From the NCBI GenBank assembly GCA_963921795.1, contig OY997639.1, positions 48,953,395-49,017,394 of the forward strand: a stretch of DNA of 64,000 nt, in the 5' to 3' direction. A program made the translations under genes and the position numbers. The stretch comes from Nannobrachium achirus. Taxonomy: Eukaryota; Chordata; Actinopteri; Myctophiformes; Myctophidae. The notes beneath the pieces are model-generated. The model was given only the letters and a program-made list of their open reading frames with translations. It did not search any database and had not been told where the DNA came from. Positions 12,388 through 24,479 of the stretch are shown here, one piece after another (positions within the stretch are counted from its first letter, which is position 1; each line of letters begins with the position of its first letter).

Positions 12388-12763
12388 TGTGCGTGTGTCT
12401 GCTGTGCTTGTCTACTGTGTGTTTGTCTGTGTGAGAGTGTCTACCTGTCCATGTGTGCGTATGTGGTTGTGTTTGCTAGTACACAACATCTGTGTGAGTC
12501 TCCTTTGCCGAGACGAGGCAGCCTACCCTGTCCTGTCCTGCAGTCTGACAGCTATAATGTCACCACTAACTTGGATGCCGGTGGATTAGGAATGAATCTC
12601 CAAATTATATGCTGTTCTCCAGGCACCCGTTATGGAGAAAATATTCAAGATTCAAGAATAAGGAATTCAAGGACTATACAGCTCTAAAAGTGGTTCCTAA
12701 GCATAGAGGAACGTGTTAGTTAGTGTCAATAGCACCTTTGTTAAATGGTGATATACTGTATAG

Positions 12764-13101
12764 CACTGTTTCCCAAACACTGGGTGGGGACCCATTTTTA
12801 TGGGTTATTATCATTTCAAAACATTTTCAATAAACATTCCCAAAAAACTAAATAATTTTTCATGAATTAAAAACAAAATTCAATGATTTTGTTCAGTAAT
12901 TTCATGAAGAAATCAAAGAAATTCCTTAAATTAGAACACAAATGTTTGAGAAGTAGTGAAAATAGCCAATCTACAAGCTCACAACGGAGCACGATGCAAC
13001 GCGTTGTGAGCTTGCAGACCTACTGTTTTCACTAGTTTGGGTCCCGGGCAAACGTCTAATTTATTTTTTGGGTCTCGAGCTAAAAGGTTTGCGAACCACT
13101 G
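12764..13101. mobile_element. hAT-like element, family C
   Basis: The left end is CACTGTTTCCCAAACACTGG and the right end, inverted, CAGTGGTTCGCAAACC, the classic Charlie-like hAT terminus. Flanks ctgtatag and gtctatag agree at six of eight positions, an eroded 8-bp duplication. A palindromic module lies at 12954-13035. Confidence 0.72.
12954..13035. repeat. Palindromic AGATCTACAAGC module, copy 6
   Basis: The arms are TAGTGAAAATAGCCAATCTA with CAAGCTCACAACG, matched by CGTTGTGAGCTTGCAGACC and CTGTTTTCACTA. It combines the GTTTTCACTA ends of copies 1 and 2 with the TGAGCTTG inner arms of the family A copies. Confidence 0.78.
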
Positions 13102-13489
13102 GTCTATAGAATCATTAGATCTGCCGAAACTAAGTTATAGAACCAGTAGAAAACCCCTGTGGAATCATACAGCGGCTTAACAGCTGCTTTATATGGCTGT
13201 GGTGATACTGTACACTACCTCAACCATCCCAAAGAACTGCTGAAGAAACTTTATTGATTCTTCAGCAAAACCAATATCATTAGGTGCATTAAGTAAAGTG
13301 AAAAAGTATGTAATTACATCTGCCAGAACAACACACAACACGTTTATGCCTACACCTCCAGAAATGTTAAAACCTTACTTGAATCACCCAATGACCACTT
13401 ATAGTAAATGTATAATGCTTTACAACAGTGTAACGCTAACCTATTACTACTATGAAAATGGATAATGGATTTACGGTACATACAGCATA

Positions 13490-14175
13490 AAAGGGACATG
13501 GCAGACAGATACAACCAACAGATACCTAAGGGCGAGAAGCGACCTCACCCATTAGGGCGAGGTGCATGCATATGGGTGACCTCGCAGAGGTGCGTGCACA
13601 TGGACGCGTGCACACATCCGCCATGGGTGACAGCAGACCGCTGGGCGAGCACTGGTGCTTTGGCCTGGGATCAACTTTGACTAAAAAATGCACAGTTGGT
13701 TGTTTAAGTTGGCCAAAATGTGACCATATTTTCCCAAATATGAAGATGACTGACGTCTGACATCATACAGTAGATGTTTGATGTCATAGACCACATGAGA
13801 CTGATACAATATTCCCAGATATGGGCTTAATATTGATGACAGTGTGACTCTCGTTGCAGTTGGTTGTTTAAGTCGGACAAAATGAGGCTTTATTTTCCCA
13901 AATATGGATGAGTTGGGATGAGGTGCCACACACTGTGACGCACATGGGCTTAATATTGATGACATCAGGGATCTCCATATATGGGCATAAAAGGGACAGA
14001 ATTAATTTGCAACATCATTGTGATGTTAGAACAGGTCAGCTATATCCTTCTGCTGAGCTGGTATGAGGTGTAATTGTGATGTCAGAAGAGTGACAGACAG
14101 ATGTCAGAAGAGTTACAGACAGACATGAGCTGGAGGTTTTCATACTAAGTAGCGACCTATGGTCGCTATCATAGT
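13490..14175. repeat. CCATATATGG-bearing dispersed element, copy 2
   Basis: It starts near AAGGGCGAGAAGCGACCTC with a local inverted repeat of the TAGGGCGAGGT type, holds three TTAATATTGATGAC units and CTCCATATATGGGCATAAAA, and ends AGCGACCTATGGTCGCTA. No coding capacity seen. Confidence 0.55.
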
Positions 14176-14355
14176 TTATCATAGACAATAGACATCATAG
14201 TACCAACGTCATTGAATGGCCTCCAAGTACAATGAGAATCATTACTGCACTATAGCACACATTGCATAACCAAAGGGGCAAAGAATCTGTGTGTGCGTGT
14301 GCCAGTGTTGTTTTTGTTGACGAGACGATAACGAAAATGTGTGTGTGTGAAAAGA

Positions 14356-14357
14356 AA

Positions 14358-14406
<49 letters not shown>

Positions 14407-14450
14407 TGTGTGTGCGTGTGCGTGCGTGCGTGCGTGCGTGTGTGTGTGCA
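14356..14450 (+). repeat. TG and GCGT microsatellite
   Basis: About 25 TG units followed by mixed TGCG units, just upstream of the DHRS1-like retrogene; a TCTG tract follows at 14552-14587. Confidence 0.93.
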
Positions 14451-14554
14451 GGTGCCTCTCACTTGGCATGTGTATCGCAGAAGACCCAAGGGTGTGTTGT
14501 GTGTGTTGGACCTGCAGTTGTCCAGAGCTGTAAATCCAAACAGCTCTGTATCTA

Positions 14555-14587
<33 letters not shown>

Positions 14588-14753
14588 GTCCCCTTTATGT
14601 CCATGTATGGAGTTACCTGATGTCATCAGTATGACGCAGTGGTGGAATAAGTTCTCCGGTTTTTGTGTTTACTTTTCATATTCATAGGAAGAGTTCCGTT
14701 GATGTTACATGCGCCAAGGGACGTGTGAAGACTAATTCGACCGCCAGGTAAAG

Positions 14754-15692
14754 ATGTCCCTTTCAGGCTGGGTGTGTCTGGTGACAGGGGCCTCCCGGGG
14801 CATTGGCAAAGGAATAGCTCTACAATTGTCAGAATCCGGGGCTACTGTCTACATCACAGGTCGCCTGGAGATTACTCTCAAACTCACCGCAGCAGAGGTT
14901 ACAGAGCGGGGTGGGAAGTGTGTTCCGGTGGTCTGTGATTCCTCAAAGGATGAAGACATTAAGGAACTGTTCGAACAGATCAAACAGGAACAAAACGGGA
15001 GACTGGACATCCTCGTTAACAATGCCTATGCTGGGACGCCGGCTCTGTTTGAGAATATGGGAAAGAAGTTCTGGGAGACTGACCCGTCCATGTGGGATAT
15101 GATAAACAACACAGGTCTACGAGGTCACTACTTCTGCACTGTCTATGCATCACGGTTAATGGTGGCACAGGGCCGACGGGGCTTGATTGTCGTCATCTCG
15201 TCCATGGGAGGGATGCAGTATTTCTTCAATGTGCCCTATGGCGTTGGTAAAGCCGCTTGTGACAGGCTAGCGGCAGACACTGCTGTTGAACTGAAAGAGA
15301 AAGGGGTGGCCTCGGTCAGTCTGTGGCCTGGGCCAGTGCAGACAGAACTGGTTAGTCAGTTCGTACTGGAGGACACACCCTTGTCCTCCATTTTTCCTTC
15401 TGAATTAAAGGCATTGTTTGCCAATGGAGAATCCACAGAGCTGAGTGGGAAGCTCATTGTAGCACTGGCGAGAGACAAAAAGCTCATGTCAATGACGGGC
15501 AAAGTACTGATGAACTGTGACCTTGCAAGGCACTATGGGATACGAGACATTAATGGTCGGAAAGTGGTTGATTATTTGTCCTTCAAATTTCTCCTGAAAC
15601 AAGCTAACTTTCCCCCCTGGCTGACCCGTTATATGCCCGCTTTCCTGCGTGTGCCAAAGTTTGTTCTCTCCCTTGTAGCTGGGCGATTTTAA
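14754..15692 (+). CDS. dhrs1: DHRS1-like short-chain dehydrogenase/reductase, intronless retrogene
   Basis: The 312-residue frame matches DHRS1 (about 313 residues in mammals), an NADPH-dependent SDR oxidoreductase of the endoplasmic reticulum. Visible motifs are the cofactor glycine motif TGASRGIG (residues 11-18), NNAYAG (89-94), a Ser pair ending VVISS (149-150), and the catalytic YxxxK as YGVGK (Tyr162, Lys166), then WPGPVQTE. The C-terminal LPS-like tail with hydrophobic FKFLL and FVLSLV segments fits the family. The start has A at -3. The whole frame is in one exon while DHRS1 genes have many introns, so this is a retrocopy, antisense in a csmd3 intron. ATTAAA lies at 15878. No frameshift or stop breaks it, which suggests recent origin or selection. 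Confidence 0.85.
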   Translation: MSLSGWVCLVTGASRGIGKGIALQLSESGATVYITGRLEITLKLTAAEVTERGGKCVPVVCDSSKDEDIKELFEQIKQEQNGRLDILVNNAYAGTPALFENMGKKFWETDPSMWDMINNTGLRGHYFCTVYASRLMVAQGRRGLIVVISSMGGMQYFFNVPYGVGKAACDRLAADTAVELKEKGVASVSLWPGPVQTELVSQFVLEDTPLSSIFPSELKALFANGESTELSGKLIVALARDKKLMSMTGKVLMNCDLARHYGIRDINGRKVVDYLSFKFLLKQANFPPWLTRYMPAFLRVPKFVLSLVAGRF

Positions 15693-16236
15693 ACACTTAA
15701 AACGCTCCATCTATTCTTAATGAAATGGACCTGAGTTACAACTGTAACTGTAACCTGCTCAACCAAAATTCTTCAGCGGAAATAGAAGATCTACAAGCGA
15801 GAACAGTTTGACCTCCTTACAAACACTACATACAGTATTTATTCTGTGAACACTACATATTTATTCTGTTATGATCCATTAAACAATTTAAATAATGGTA
15901 TGTTTTTTCTTGCATAGATTTTATATTTTCTTAAAGCAACAATTTAACACTTATAATGACTTGCATTTTAACTGTGATTGTGATTATGAAGCATTACACA
16001 ATTATTACAATGTATTAACTAACTATAACTATAAGAATTAACATGGGATGCATATGGAAGTGTAAACAAAAACTCAATGTCAAGCAGAAATATTATAATA
16101 CTTGTCTTGACTTAATAAGGCTTTATCTGTTTAATTATTACTTACAAGTACTGCGTTCGGTGCCGTCTGTTTCCGGCTTATTTTTTTTTAGTTTTCGTCA
16201 GTGAAAAAACGTAGTCGACCAACATCTTTACCTGCC

Positions 16237-16460
16237 CCAGCAGAGCGCACAAGTAGGTTGATGATAGCTGGTATGTGGGTGGGTGCCTGGGTGGCTATAT
16301 GTGGCCAATGAGGGAACGCTGCTCCCTCATTGGCTAAAGGCCCAGCCAATGAGGGAGCAGCATTCTTGATGACGTAACCACCATACTGTACATACAGGTC
16401 ACATACCCACATACTGTACCCACAGACAGCTATCATCACCCAACTTGTGTACTCTGCTGG
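16237..16460. repeat. Palindromic MITE-like repeat with triple CCAATGAGGGA arms
   Basis: The outer arms are CCAGCAGAGCGCACAAGT and, inverted, CCAGCAGAGTACACAAGT, continuing with TGATGATAGCTG in both. At its centre GCTGCTCCCTCATTGGCT (16318-16335) pairs perfectly with 16344-16361 over an 8-base loop, and a third copy of CCAATGAGGGA lies at 16304, so two alternative hairpins are possible. Confidence 0.65.
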
Positions 16461-16567
16461 TCGCACCTGTCATTTTCGCAAATTACCAGCCTTATTTGGC
16501 TGAGTTCACAAGGTGCAAGCTGGCACCTTGACAGAGTGCAGTCAGGCAACCATACTATTGTACTATT

Positions 16568-16569
16568 GT

Positions 16570-16625
<56 letters not shown>

Positions 16626-16627
16626 TC
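16568..16627 (+). repeat. CTTT microsatellite
   Basis: Fifteen CTTT units. Confidence 0.95.
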
Positions 16628-17120
16628 CGGATAAACTTCAGGATTGGTCATGCTTCACGTGACATCACAATATCTAATATATAAATGGTAAGGAATTCAT
16701 TTCCCAACCTTTTCTAGTTATATACAGTGTTATGATTAGATTATAGTCCGTTATGATTAGATTATTATTATGCATTATAAGTGTGTTTAGAAAGCATAGA
16801 CTTCATAGAAGATGTTACCCAATTGCTTTTCAAACCGCCTTCCTAAGATGCAAATGCGCCAGCAAGTATTTTGAATCAATGATGCCTTTATCCGCGGTGA
16901 AAACCTGACCGCGTTCCGAGTCATAATTGCATCAATTTATCATTAAATGTGTTATATATACTGTATGTACACAAACAACAGACAAATTAATCGAGGAGGG
17001 AAAAATATGCTCCCATTTTGTAAGGACCTTTACTGATAAGGATGGCCTGGAGCAGGGGCGTCACACCAAATTCTGGGCCCTGGGTACAAGGATTCACTGC
17101 GGGCCCCCCATTAATGTTAA

Positions 17121-17200
17121 CTATTGAAAAATAGCAGATATACAAGCTCACAGTGCGGCACCGAGTGCCGCGCTGCGAGCTTGTAGATCTGCTATTTTTG
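17121..17200. repeat. Palindromic AGATCTACAAGC module, copy 7
   Basis: The arms are GAAAAATAGCAGATATACAA and an inverted match ending TGTAGATCTGCTATTTTTG; the centre GCGGCACCGAGTGCCGC is palindromic. Confidence 0.8.
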
Positions 17201-17387
17201 AAAAATCGTGAAAATGTGTGCCAAGAAACCTATGTTTGCATGTCAGTGATGCTCAAACTTTTTCATGTGAAGGACCCCCCATCTCAAAATATTTAGTTCC
17301 AAGGACCCCCCAGAAGCAAAATTTGAGTTACAAATGTTCACTTAAAAAATACATATATTCAAAGATTTGCGCACATTTTCACAACAC

Positions 17388-17437
17388 GGTGCCACGCTGT
17401 GAGCTTGTAGATCTGCTATTTTTCAATAGCTAAAGTT
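17388..17437. repeat. Palindromic module, right half only
   Basis: Only the right half remains: TGTGAGCTTGTAGATCTGCT followed by ATTTTTCAATAG. It sits where the second module is expected in a family A element. Confidence 0.7.
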
Positions 17438-18817
17438 ACTAGGGCCCCTCCACCTTGGGCCCTGGTAACTCAGTCCCACTTTCCTACCCCTTGTGACGCC
17501 CCTGCCTGGAGGGACGGTTGGTTGCAGGGATGGACATGTGGATGGATGGTGGAAGGATGGCAGCCATCTGGTACACCTACATTCTGCTGGAACTGCAATG
17601 TGTCATTGTAAGATCTGTGGTCTCATACTGTCAATCATTTCTCCCATGGTCATGATGATTCTGTCGACAGAGCCAGTATAACTTGGCTATAAATTGGTAC
17701 TAAAAATGTTATGGGAAAACAACCTGTGAAAACAACCTGTGTTTTGTCCTTCGGGAGGCTGACTATTAGAGTGACGGCTTCCCAGCACAGATGGAGTGAT
17801 GTGACTGGTTGAAGAATATGAGAAAGAACTGATTGCAATAAAGCTCGTCTGTATTGATATGTGGTGGTGTAAAGAGAATATCTGTGGAAGTTGTTGCCAA
17901 TTAGATTTTCAAAACTACATTCTGCTTCCACCAAGGCCACCCATACAAAACAAAACAAAAAACAATCTGCTATCTGACAATATGGAGCAGGTATAAGCAG
18001 TATCATAATGCTCTGAATTAAATAGAGTTAAAATGTTATATAGCAAATACTGAAATTATCAGAGTATCATCAATGAACCATTAACAACCATATTATAACC
18101 AATAGCAACCATATCACATCACTAACAATATCACATCCATAGTTTTTTCCAGTATAGTCAAATGTAATTAGTAATCCTAATCCATTACTTTTCTTTAAAT
18201 TGCAACTTCCGATCACTAATCAACTTCGATCAAAGCGGTTAATTAGAACCTAGTGACTGCTGAAGTAATTAGTTAATAGTTACTCTAGCTCTTAGTTTCC
18301 CCTCAATATGTCCTCTTCCTTTACAAAATCAGTGCCACACAACACAATTCATATGACCTTAAAGTCAAACCAATCATTGAGCCAGAAAGATTCCAGCCCT
18401 GGAGCTGGAACAGCTCATTTTTAAATACCTTTCTTGAGCTTAGTTTGATTCATCTTAAATGGCAAATGATGTGGTCATGCTTGAGGTCAATTGGGTATTG
18501 TGCAAGTTAAATTAAGTGCTGTGGGGGTCTTTTCAAAGTAATTTTGCCCAGGTATGATGACCGGGGGAAGAGACTTGACAGTAAGACATCATACAATAAA
18601 AAATATCAAATTATATTTCGCAGTTCAAAGGTTAATGGGCAGCAGTGGTGAAGGTTAGGGAAGCACGCTTGTGGCTTAAAGCAGGGGTGTCGCACCTAAT
18701 TCTGGGCCCTGGGTACAAGGATTCACTGCGGGCCCCCCATGAATGTTCTTCATAGGGGGAGGGGGTTTAACCCATTTAGACTGGGAACGCATTATTACGC
18801 ATTATTTTGTGCTTTAA

Positions 18818-18898
18818 CTATTGAAAAATAGCAGATATACAAGCTCACAGCACGGCAGCGAGTGCCGCGCTGCGAGCTTGTAGATCTGCTATTTTTGA
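18818..18898. repeat. Palindromic AGATCTACAAGC module, copy 8
   Basis: The arms are TTGAAAAATAGCAGATATAC with AAGCTCACAGC, matched by GCTGCGAGCTTGTAGATCTG and CTATTTTTGAA. Confidence 0.8.
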
Positions 18899-19095
18899 AA
18901 ATGTTTGATTTTCTTTGTCAGTGGTTCTCAAACGTTTTCATGTGAAGGACCCCCCAAAATGATATGTATTTGGCCACGGACCCCCATCTCAAAATATTTA
19001 GTTCCCCCCCAGAAGCAAAATTTGAGTTACAAATGTTCGCTTAAAAAATATACATACCGGTATATTCAAAGATTTGCACACATTTTCACGACCTT

Positions 19096-19176
19096 TTCAA
19101 AAATAGCAGATCTACAAGCTCGCAGCGTGGCACTCGGTGCCGCGCTGTGAGCTTGTATATCTGCTATTTTTCAATA
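19096..19176. repeat. Palindromic AGATCTACAAGC module, copy 9
   Basis: The arms are TTTTCAAAAATAGCAGATCT with ACAAGCTCGCAGCG, matched by CGCTGTGAGCTTGTATATCT and GCTATTTTTCAA. The centre GTGGCACTCGGTGCC is partly palindromic. Confidence 0.8.
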
Positions 19177-20255
19177 GTTAAAGCATTAAATAATTCTAGG
19201 CCTAAATGTCTTTTAACTGAGTGTGAGGCAAGGTCTCATGCTCAGCAAACCTACCCTAGCTGCATAAATAAAGGATAAAAAAGTGAACAAAGAAAAACAT
19301 GAAAATAGAAATAAATGCATTCAATAAAGCTTGTGTGTTTTGACAGTGAAGTGCAAATCAAATCACCTAGTTGTTTTTGCCAATTTGCTTTTTGGAAAAT
19401 AGCCTCTAGCTTAGTAATTCTTTCTTTGTTTCTTAATCAAATGCACAAAAAAAAAATAATAATAATAACCTTTGTCGGTATGCCTATAATTTCAGGCCTG
19501 AAAATAGTAGTTATACAGGATTGATTAGTATGCAGGCAGGCACAAACAATACTATTGGAGAATTTAAACACTCCACTTATTCACTTCTGAAGAACTCCAA
19601 ACTCTGTCATACAGGTCTGCTTACAAAAAGTACTTCTAGGACAGTGAATTCACTGGAGTATACAGACTGGGCAAACAGGCAATAAAGACATTCTACTTAA
19701 GTGGTCAGGAGCACTTAAGTGTGATGGGAGGAAATAGCTGAGACGGTAAAGATTTGATCTTCCTGACAATATAAGGAACACTTTCTCTTTTGTTCTTTTT
19801 AAGAAAATGTCATGCAGAGAGTCTGCAACCAAAGAAAAAATGGCAAAGGACATAAGATGGGTAGAGAATAAGCTTTGGTTACTATGAGTATAAATCTTCA
19901 TTTCGGTAATGTCGCCAGTAATATCTTCCACTCAATTGATCGTTATTTCATGCAGGCAATGCCATTAGCCCCTTCGCATACTGTGGTTGTGGTGGACTGC
20001 TCATCAATCAAACCTCCTCTCACTATCAAATCAAACAAAAATAATGGTCTCTTTGGGATCAGGATAACGGTTCTGAGACGTCTGATGAGTGATATTTGGC
20101 ACTGATGCATAATCAGTATTCTATTCTTGCAATTAGCACTCATCAGCCAAACAGAAAAGGCACTAGATTTCCCAGTCATAAATAGCTTTGAGTGTCTGGG
20201 TTACTTTGTATGCGTGCATGAATAAGCTAATCATGCAGGATATGGACATGTGATA

Positions 20256-20424
<169 letters not shown>

Positions 20425-22451
20425 CACACTAGACTGGCCTACTAGAGGACTACTTAAAGGGGTACTGTCACCACACAAACGTGTACCCGTCCATAATAGC
20501 CCCAACCCCTTTAAGCAATACTCGTAGGCTGTTGTCAGAGTACTCGCTATACCCATTGTTAGAGTGCCCAGTGTGGTACGTGTACCTGTACTCTAGTCTA
20601 GTCTGTAGGCTACTAATAATACAGTACAGTGCATGGATGAAGGATCGGGGGTTGTCCAGAACCGCCGATCCGACCAATATGCAAGTAAATGGGCATATGG
20701 AGATCTCTGTATCTGTCTGTTCTGATGTGACGAGTTCAATAATAGAGAGTAAAGAAGAGGAAAATAACCATTTCTTCTCTGTATATTCTCTGTGAAATGT
20801 TGATGTCACGAAATGATGACATGAAACAACGTTTCACGTCACCGAGGGCATGAAAGTATGAAACATCCGATGAAACCCCAAAATGCTCCAGGGGTGCTGC
20901 ACAGCGGCTGATCTGATCCTGCGCTTTGACCTCTTTGATGTGTTGCATACTGTAGGTGCAGGGGGACTGTGTATGCGAGTCTAAAAAAATCACAAACACG
21001 GCTGACATACTTTATCTAGTAGTGTATGTACAGTACACGCACCACTGCCAGCTGTTAGGAAGCCACATTTCAGTCACCTGTGACTCTGTCTATGTTCACT
21101 TATTTTGTTACATTTTGTTTAGTAACATGGCATAATTGTTGGCATTAACATATCTCTCAGTTGCTGTAGTCAGACAACTGCACAGATATAAAAAGTATGG
21201 ACTTCACTCACTCAAATGCACACTGAATGCAATTATTCTCCTTACACACAGTAGTTATGCCAACAGTGTTGATTGAATTGACTAACATTTGGGGCCTCTA
21301 GGGCAACATGTGAGAACTTGCTGCATTCACAGGAAGCCCAACAGATTCTACTGGCATTCGCGAAGGGCTTTAATCCAACATTTTGTAATTATCGAATGTT
21401 TGGGCGAATCAGTTCAACAAGTTCAACAACCAGGCAATTTTATTGCAGCTCTACTGAATAAAAGTAGGCTGTCAGTAAGAAACTGTCCACAGTATTGACA
21501 TTATATATGGTACATGTTATTCTGAAATGCTAGTTGGTTAGTTGACTTTATTACATAACCATTGCTGTATTCTCTGTTTCAATCTTTTTCCCCTCTTCCT
21601 CAACTCTGAATGTCCTTCGCTGTCCATGGTGCTGAAGAGGGTACATACAGTAGCATACTGTACTGTATATCAGGGGGAAGTAGCAATGTTGCTGACATTG
21701 TGTTAACAGGCCTGTGTATTATTGTATTTGCATTTTGCACTAAAGGACTTGATTGTATCAATGTGGTGTGTGCTCATGTGACCGTTAAGCAGTCTGAGTG
21801 ATTTATCAATGGTGGCACTTTAAGGCAGTCTTTAGCTGTTGTTGTTGTTGTGTGTGTATATATATATATACAGTAGGAGATATTATGTTTGTGCTTTTTC
21901 AGCAGATATGGAGAACCTTTCCCATTGTAAGTCATTAACATAAAACTGCTTTAAAAGAGCAACTGATACTATTGTCTGGATATGGACTAGCATGTAAATA
22001 AATATTCTGAAGTTGGCCCTTATTTGTTATCCTACCTTTAACATTGCAGGAAATGCTGGGGGAAAATATATCGTTATTGAAGCTGTTTTTGTGTAAAAAG
22101 GTCTGTTTTTACAAATTAAGTGATCTGCTAAAATATCTAGAGTATCAACTCAGTATTTGATTCATCGTCCATTTTAGCAGCATAACAGAGAGGAACTGTT
22201 AGGATAAACCTGTAATATCTGTAATACCTGAAACGCATACTGGGGAGCTGACAATGTTTCGTTTTTGGTACCAAGCTGAAAAGGTTGGGGAACGGGTACT
22301 CTATTGTCATTCAAATGTCATCAATGCAGTGGTCAGAAGGTAGGTTGTTGTGGGCCAGCAATGTTTTGCGAGCAAACAGGTGCCGCGTTGATGACTGGAG
22401 GCATTTTGTTCAAAACTGGCGACTCCTGCAAACTTTGGAAGCCAGTCTTAC

Positions 22452-22625
22452 CTGAGCAGTGGGGCAGCGGAGAGCTCCAATGTCCATTGAGCTGACAGGA
22501 GAGTGGCGGGTCTCCAATGAGCTGCCGCTCTCCAGAACAAGAGTAATGCACCGTGGAGCCAAAGGTAAACTTCTCCCCCACCATGATACCACCAGGAGGA
22601 GAACCAGGGTTTCCACAGTCCACCT
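22452..22625 (-). CDS. csmd3: csmd3 exon: sushi domain 8 of the tandem run
   Basis: The 174-base exon encodes EVDCGNPGSPPGGIMVGEKF, TFGSTVHYSCSGERQLIGDP, PLSCQLNGHWSSPLPHCS. Four cysteines and the HWS tryptophan are kept. The acceptor is ttccag and the donor gtaaga, both phase 1. The next exon lies 12.3 kb downstream, beyond the intron that holds the DHRS1-like retrogene. Confidence 0.93.
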
Positions 22626-24293
22626 CTGGAAGAGATAAGAGAGAAGGGGTGAGGATTCCATGCTGCCATGTCCGGATCAAAAGATTGTAATATTCACCGT
22701 GCCTCAAGAAAAAGCCAAACCAGCAGCATCAGAATCTATCTTGGAATCTACTCTGTTATGTTGCAACTCCCATTTGGCTAGGTCTGAGTGGGAACATACA
22801 ATATAAAAATAAAGAAAACTCTTTAATGTGTGATAGTTTTAATTTGCCCATCAAAAATAGATCAAATATGATAGCGCTATATAAAGATACAAAATGCTTC
22901 AAGTCCTTGTATGTTTTGTAGGGAAGAAAAAAACACTTTCTCATTACTTCATTATGGTTTTTGACACTGTTGTATATTTAGGGGAACAGCGTTTTAATGA
23001 GTTTTAGCAATTGTTGACAAAACTTGTTTCTGTTCAGAGTCAACGAAGCCTGGAATAGAATACAAACATTTGAGATAGATACTTCTGTGTGTATCTTTAA
23101 TTAGCATTCAGTGTGACAAACTGATGGCAGTGTATCATCTATATATCATGAAATGAAGTGGTTCCCACAGCTGCATACAACATGCAGAGGTTCACTTTAA
23201 ATAATTTCACAGAGGCTCTGTAACATGAATGTTCACCATCAGTCATTCACACATCAACAGGTCTGAAGATTGAGCACTGGATTGCTTCCTCAGTTAACCC
23301 CAGTAGAGTAGTGGTGGTGGCTGTTTTCTTTCTGCGAGATCATTAGCCACAACTGAAACAACCGGTCCTCCATGTGGTCCTGTTATCGTAAGCCCATTCC
23401 TCAAATTAGGCTCACAACAACATAAGCCACCGGGATAGCAAACAGCATCACACACAGCTGCTGCTTCTCATGACGGATTGTAACTTACCGTATCATTAAA
23501 ACTCAAAGTTTTAAAAGTTTTAAAGGCAAAGGAGGACACACTCAAGTAGATATGGACACGGACAGTGGTCACGGTAGTGGGACGTCTTATTTACACTGAT
23601 GCTTACACTGATGCATACAACCAGTAAGACGCCCAAAGGGCGAGAAGCAACCGTCAGGGAGGGTGGAAACAACAGACTTGTAAGAGGGGGCGGGGCTTCA
23701 ACAATTATAGCTTACAGTCTGGACAATTACAAGTCCAGACACCAAGTTTGGAGATGGTACCATACTGCGAACTGGAGTTATGGATGTTTAAAGCCAAGCC
23801 AAAAGGAGGAAAGAGGGGGCGGGCTTCAACAATTGCAGCTCATCCCTATGGTGGTCTAAGTTTCGAGACGGTACCATGCTGCGAACTGGAGTTATGGCTG
23901 TTTAAAGCCCAGCCAATAGAAAGACGGGGGGGGCTTCAACAATTACAGCTCGTCCCTATTGGCGGAAAAAAGTTCCAAGTCGTGTGAGCGTTTTAAAGTT
24001 GAAATCACGTTGCTAGGCAAAAGTATGGCAGAGTTACGTGTGAGAGCAAAGTGTCACAGCGTGTGACGCACGTTTCTATACTAAGTTGCTCCCTGACGGT
24101 CGCAATAAATGAGCCTTTTGAACCACTTGACAATAGATGGACAGACAAGCAAGCAGACAGAGAGATAAAATACAGTATCAATCATTTATAAATAGATGGA
24201 TAGATGTCCAGGTACATAAGTAGACTCCTGGACTGATTGGAATAATTAAAAATAATGAATTCATTAAGTAAAACAGTGAATCATCCATCCTAC
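22626..24293. other. csmd3 intron, 1.7 kb
   Basis: Holds the element at 23600-24115. The rest (22626-23590) shows nothing recognisable. Confidence 0.7.
23600..24115. repeat. Dispersed element with inner tandem repeats, copy 3
   Basis: It starts ACCAGTAAGACGCCCAAAGG and ends CCCTGACGGTCGCAATAAAT, termini like those of 13490-14175. Between 23690 and 23960 lie about two and a half tandem copies of a unit near 115 bases marked by GGGCTTCAACAATT and TGCGAACTGGAGTTATGG. It lacks the CCATATATGG core. Confidence 0.55.
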
Positions 24294-24479
24294 CAATGCA
24301 TTCAGGCAGTGGTTTGTCCCAGTGTCCAGCCGGCTGGCAGGTGAGCACCGATGAGCCAAACAGATAGTATCCAGGATTACAGTCATAGAACACCACACTG
24401 CCAAAGGTAAAGTTGCCATGCTCTATCTTACTCTCCCGGATGGAGTTGGCAGGGATACCTGGGTCAGTGCAGTTCACCA
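24294..24479 (-). CDS. csmd3: csmd3 exon: sushi domain 7 of the tandem run
   Basis: The 186-base exon encodes VVNCTDPGIPANSIRESKIE, HGNFTFGSVVFYDCNPGYYL, FGSSVLTCQPAGHWDKPLPE then CI. Four cysteines are present; NFT and NCT are possible glycosylation sites. The acceptor is gcccag and the donor gtagga, both phase 1. The RESKIEHGNF insert makes it 62 codons and is a recognisable feature of this CSMD3 domain. Confidence 0.94.

Larger units (their letters stand above)
17053..17504. mobile_element. hAT-like element, family A
   Basis: The ends are CAGGGGCGTCACACC and, inverted, CAGGGGCGTCACAAG. A 7-bp direct repeat cctggag lies on both sides (17046-17052 and 17505-17511). It carries the palindromic module at 17121-17200 and a half module at 17388-17437, in the same relative places as in the element at 6005-6487. 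Confidence 0.8.
18682..19200. mobile_element. hAT-like element, family A, 3' truncated
   Basis: The left end is CAGGGGTGTCGCACC and the interior follows the family A order, with palindromic modules at 18818-18898 and 19096-19176. The right terminus (CCACCTTGGGCCC onward) is missing; sequence breaks off at TTCTAGGCC. Confidence 0.72.

Noticed and set aside
20453-20516. TTAA-flanked element suggested by CTTAAAGGGGT and its inverse
   Set aside because: The unit would be only 64 bases with no further shared structure, so a piggyBac-type call is not supported.
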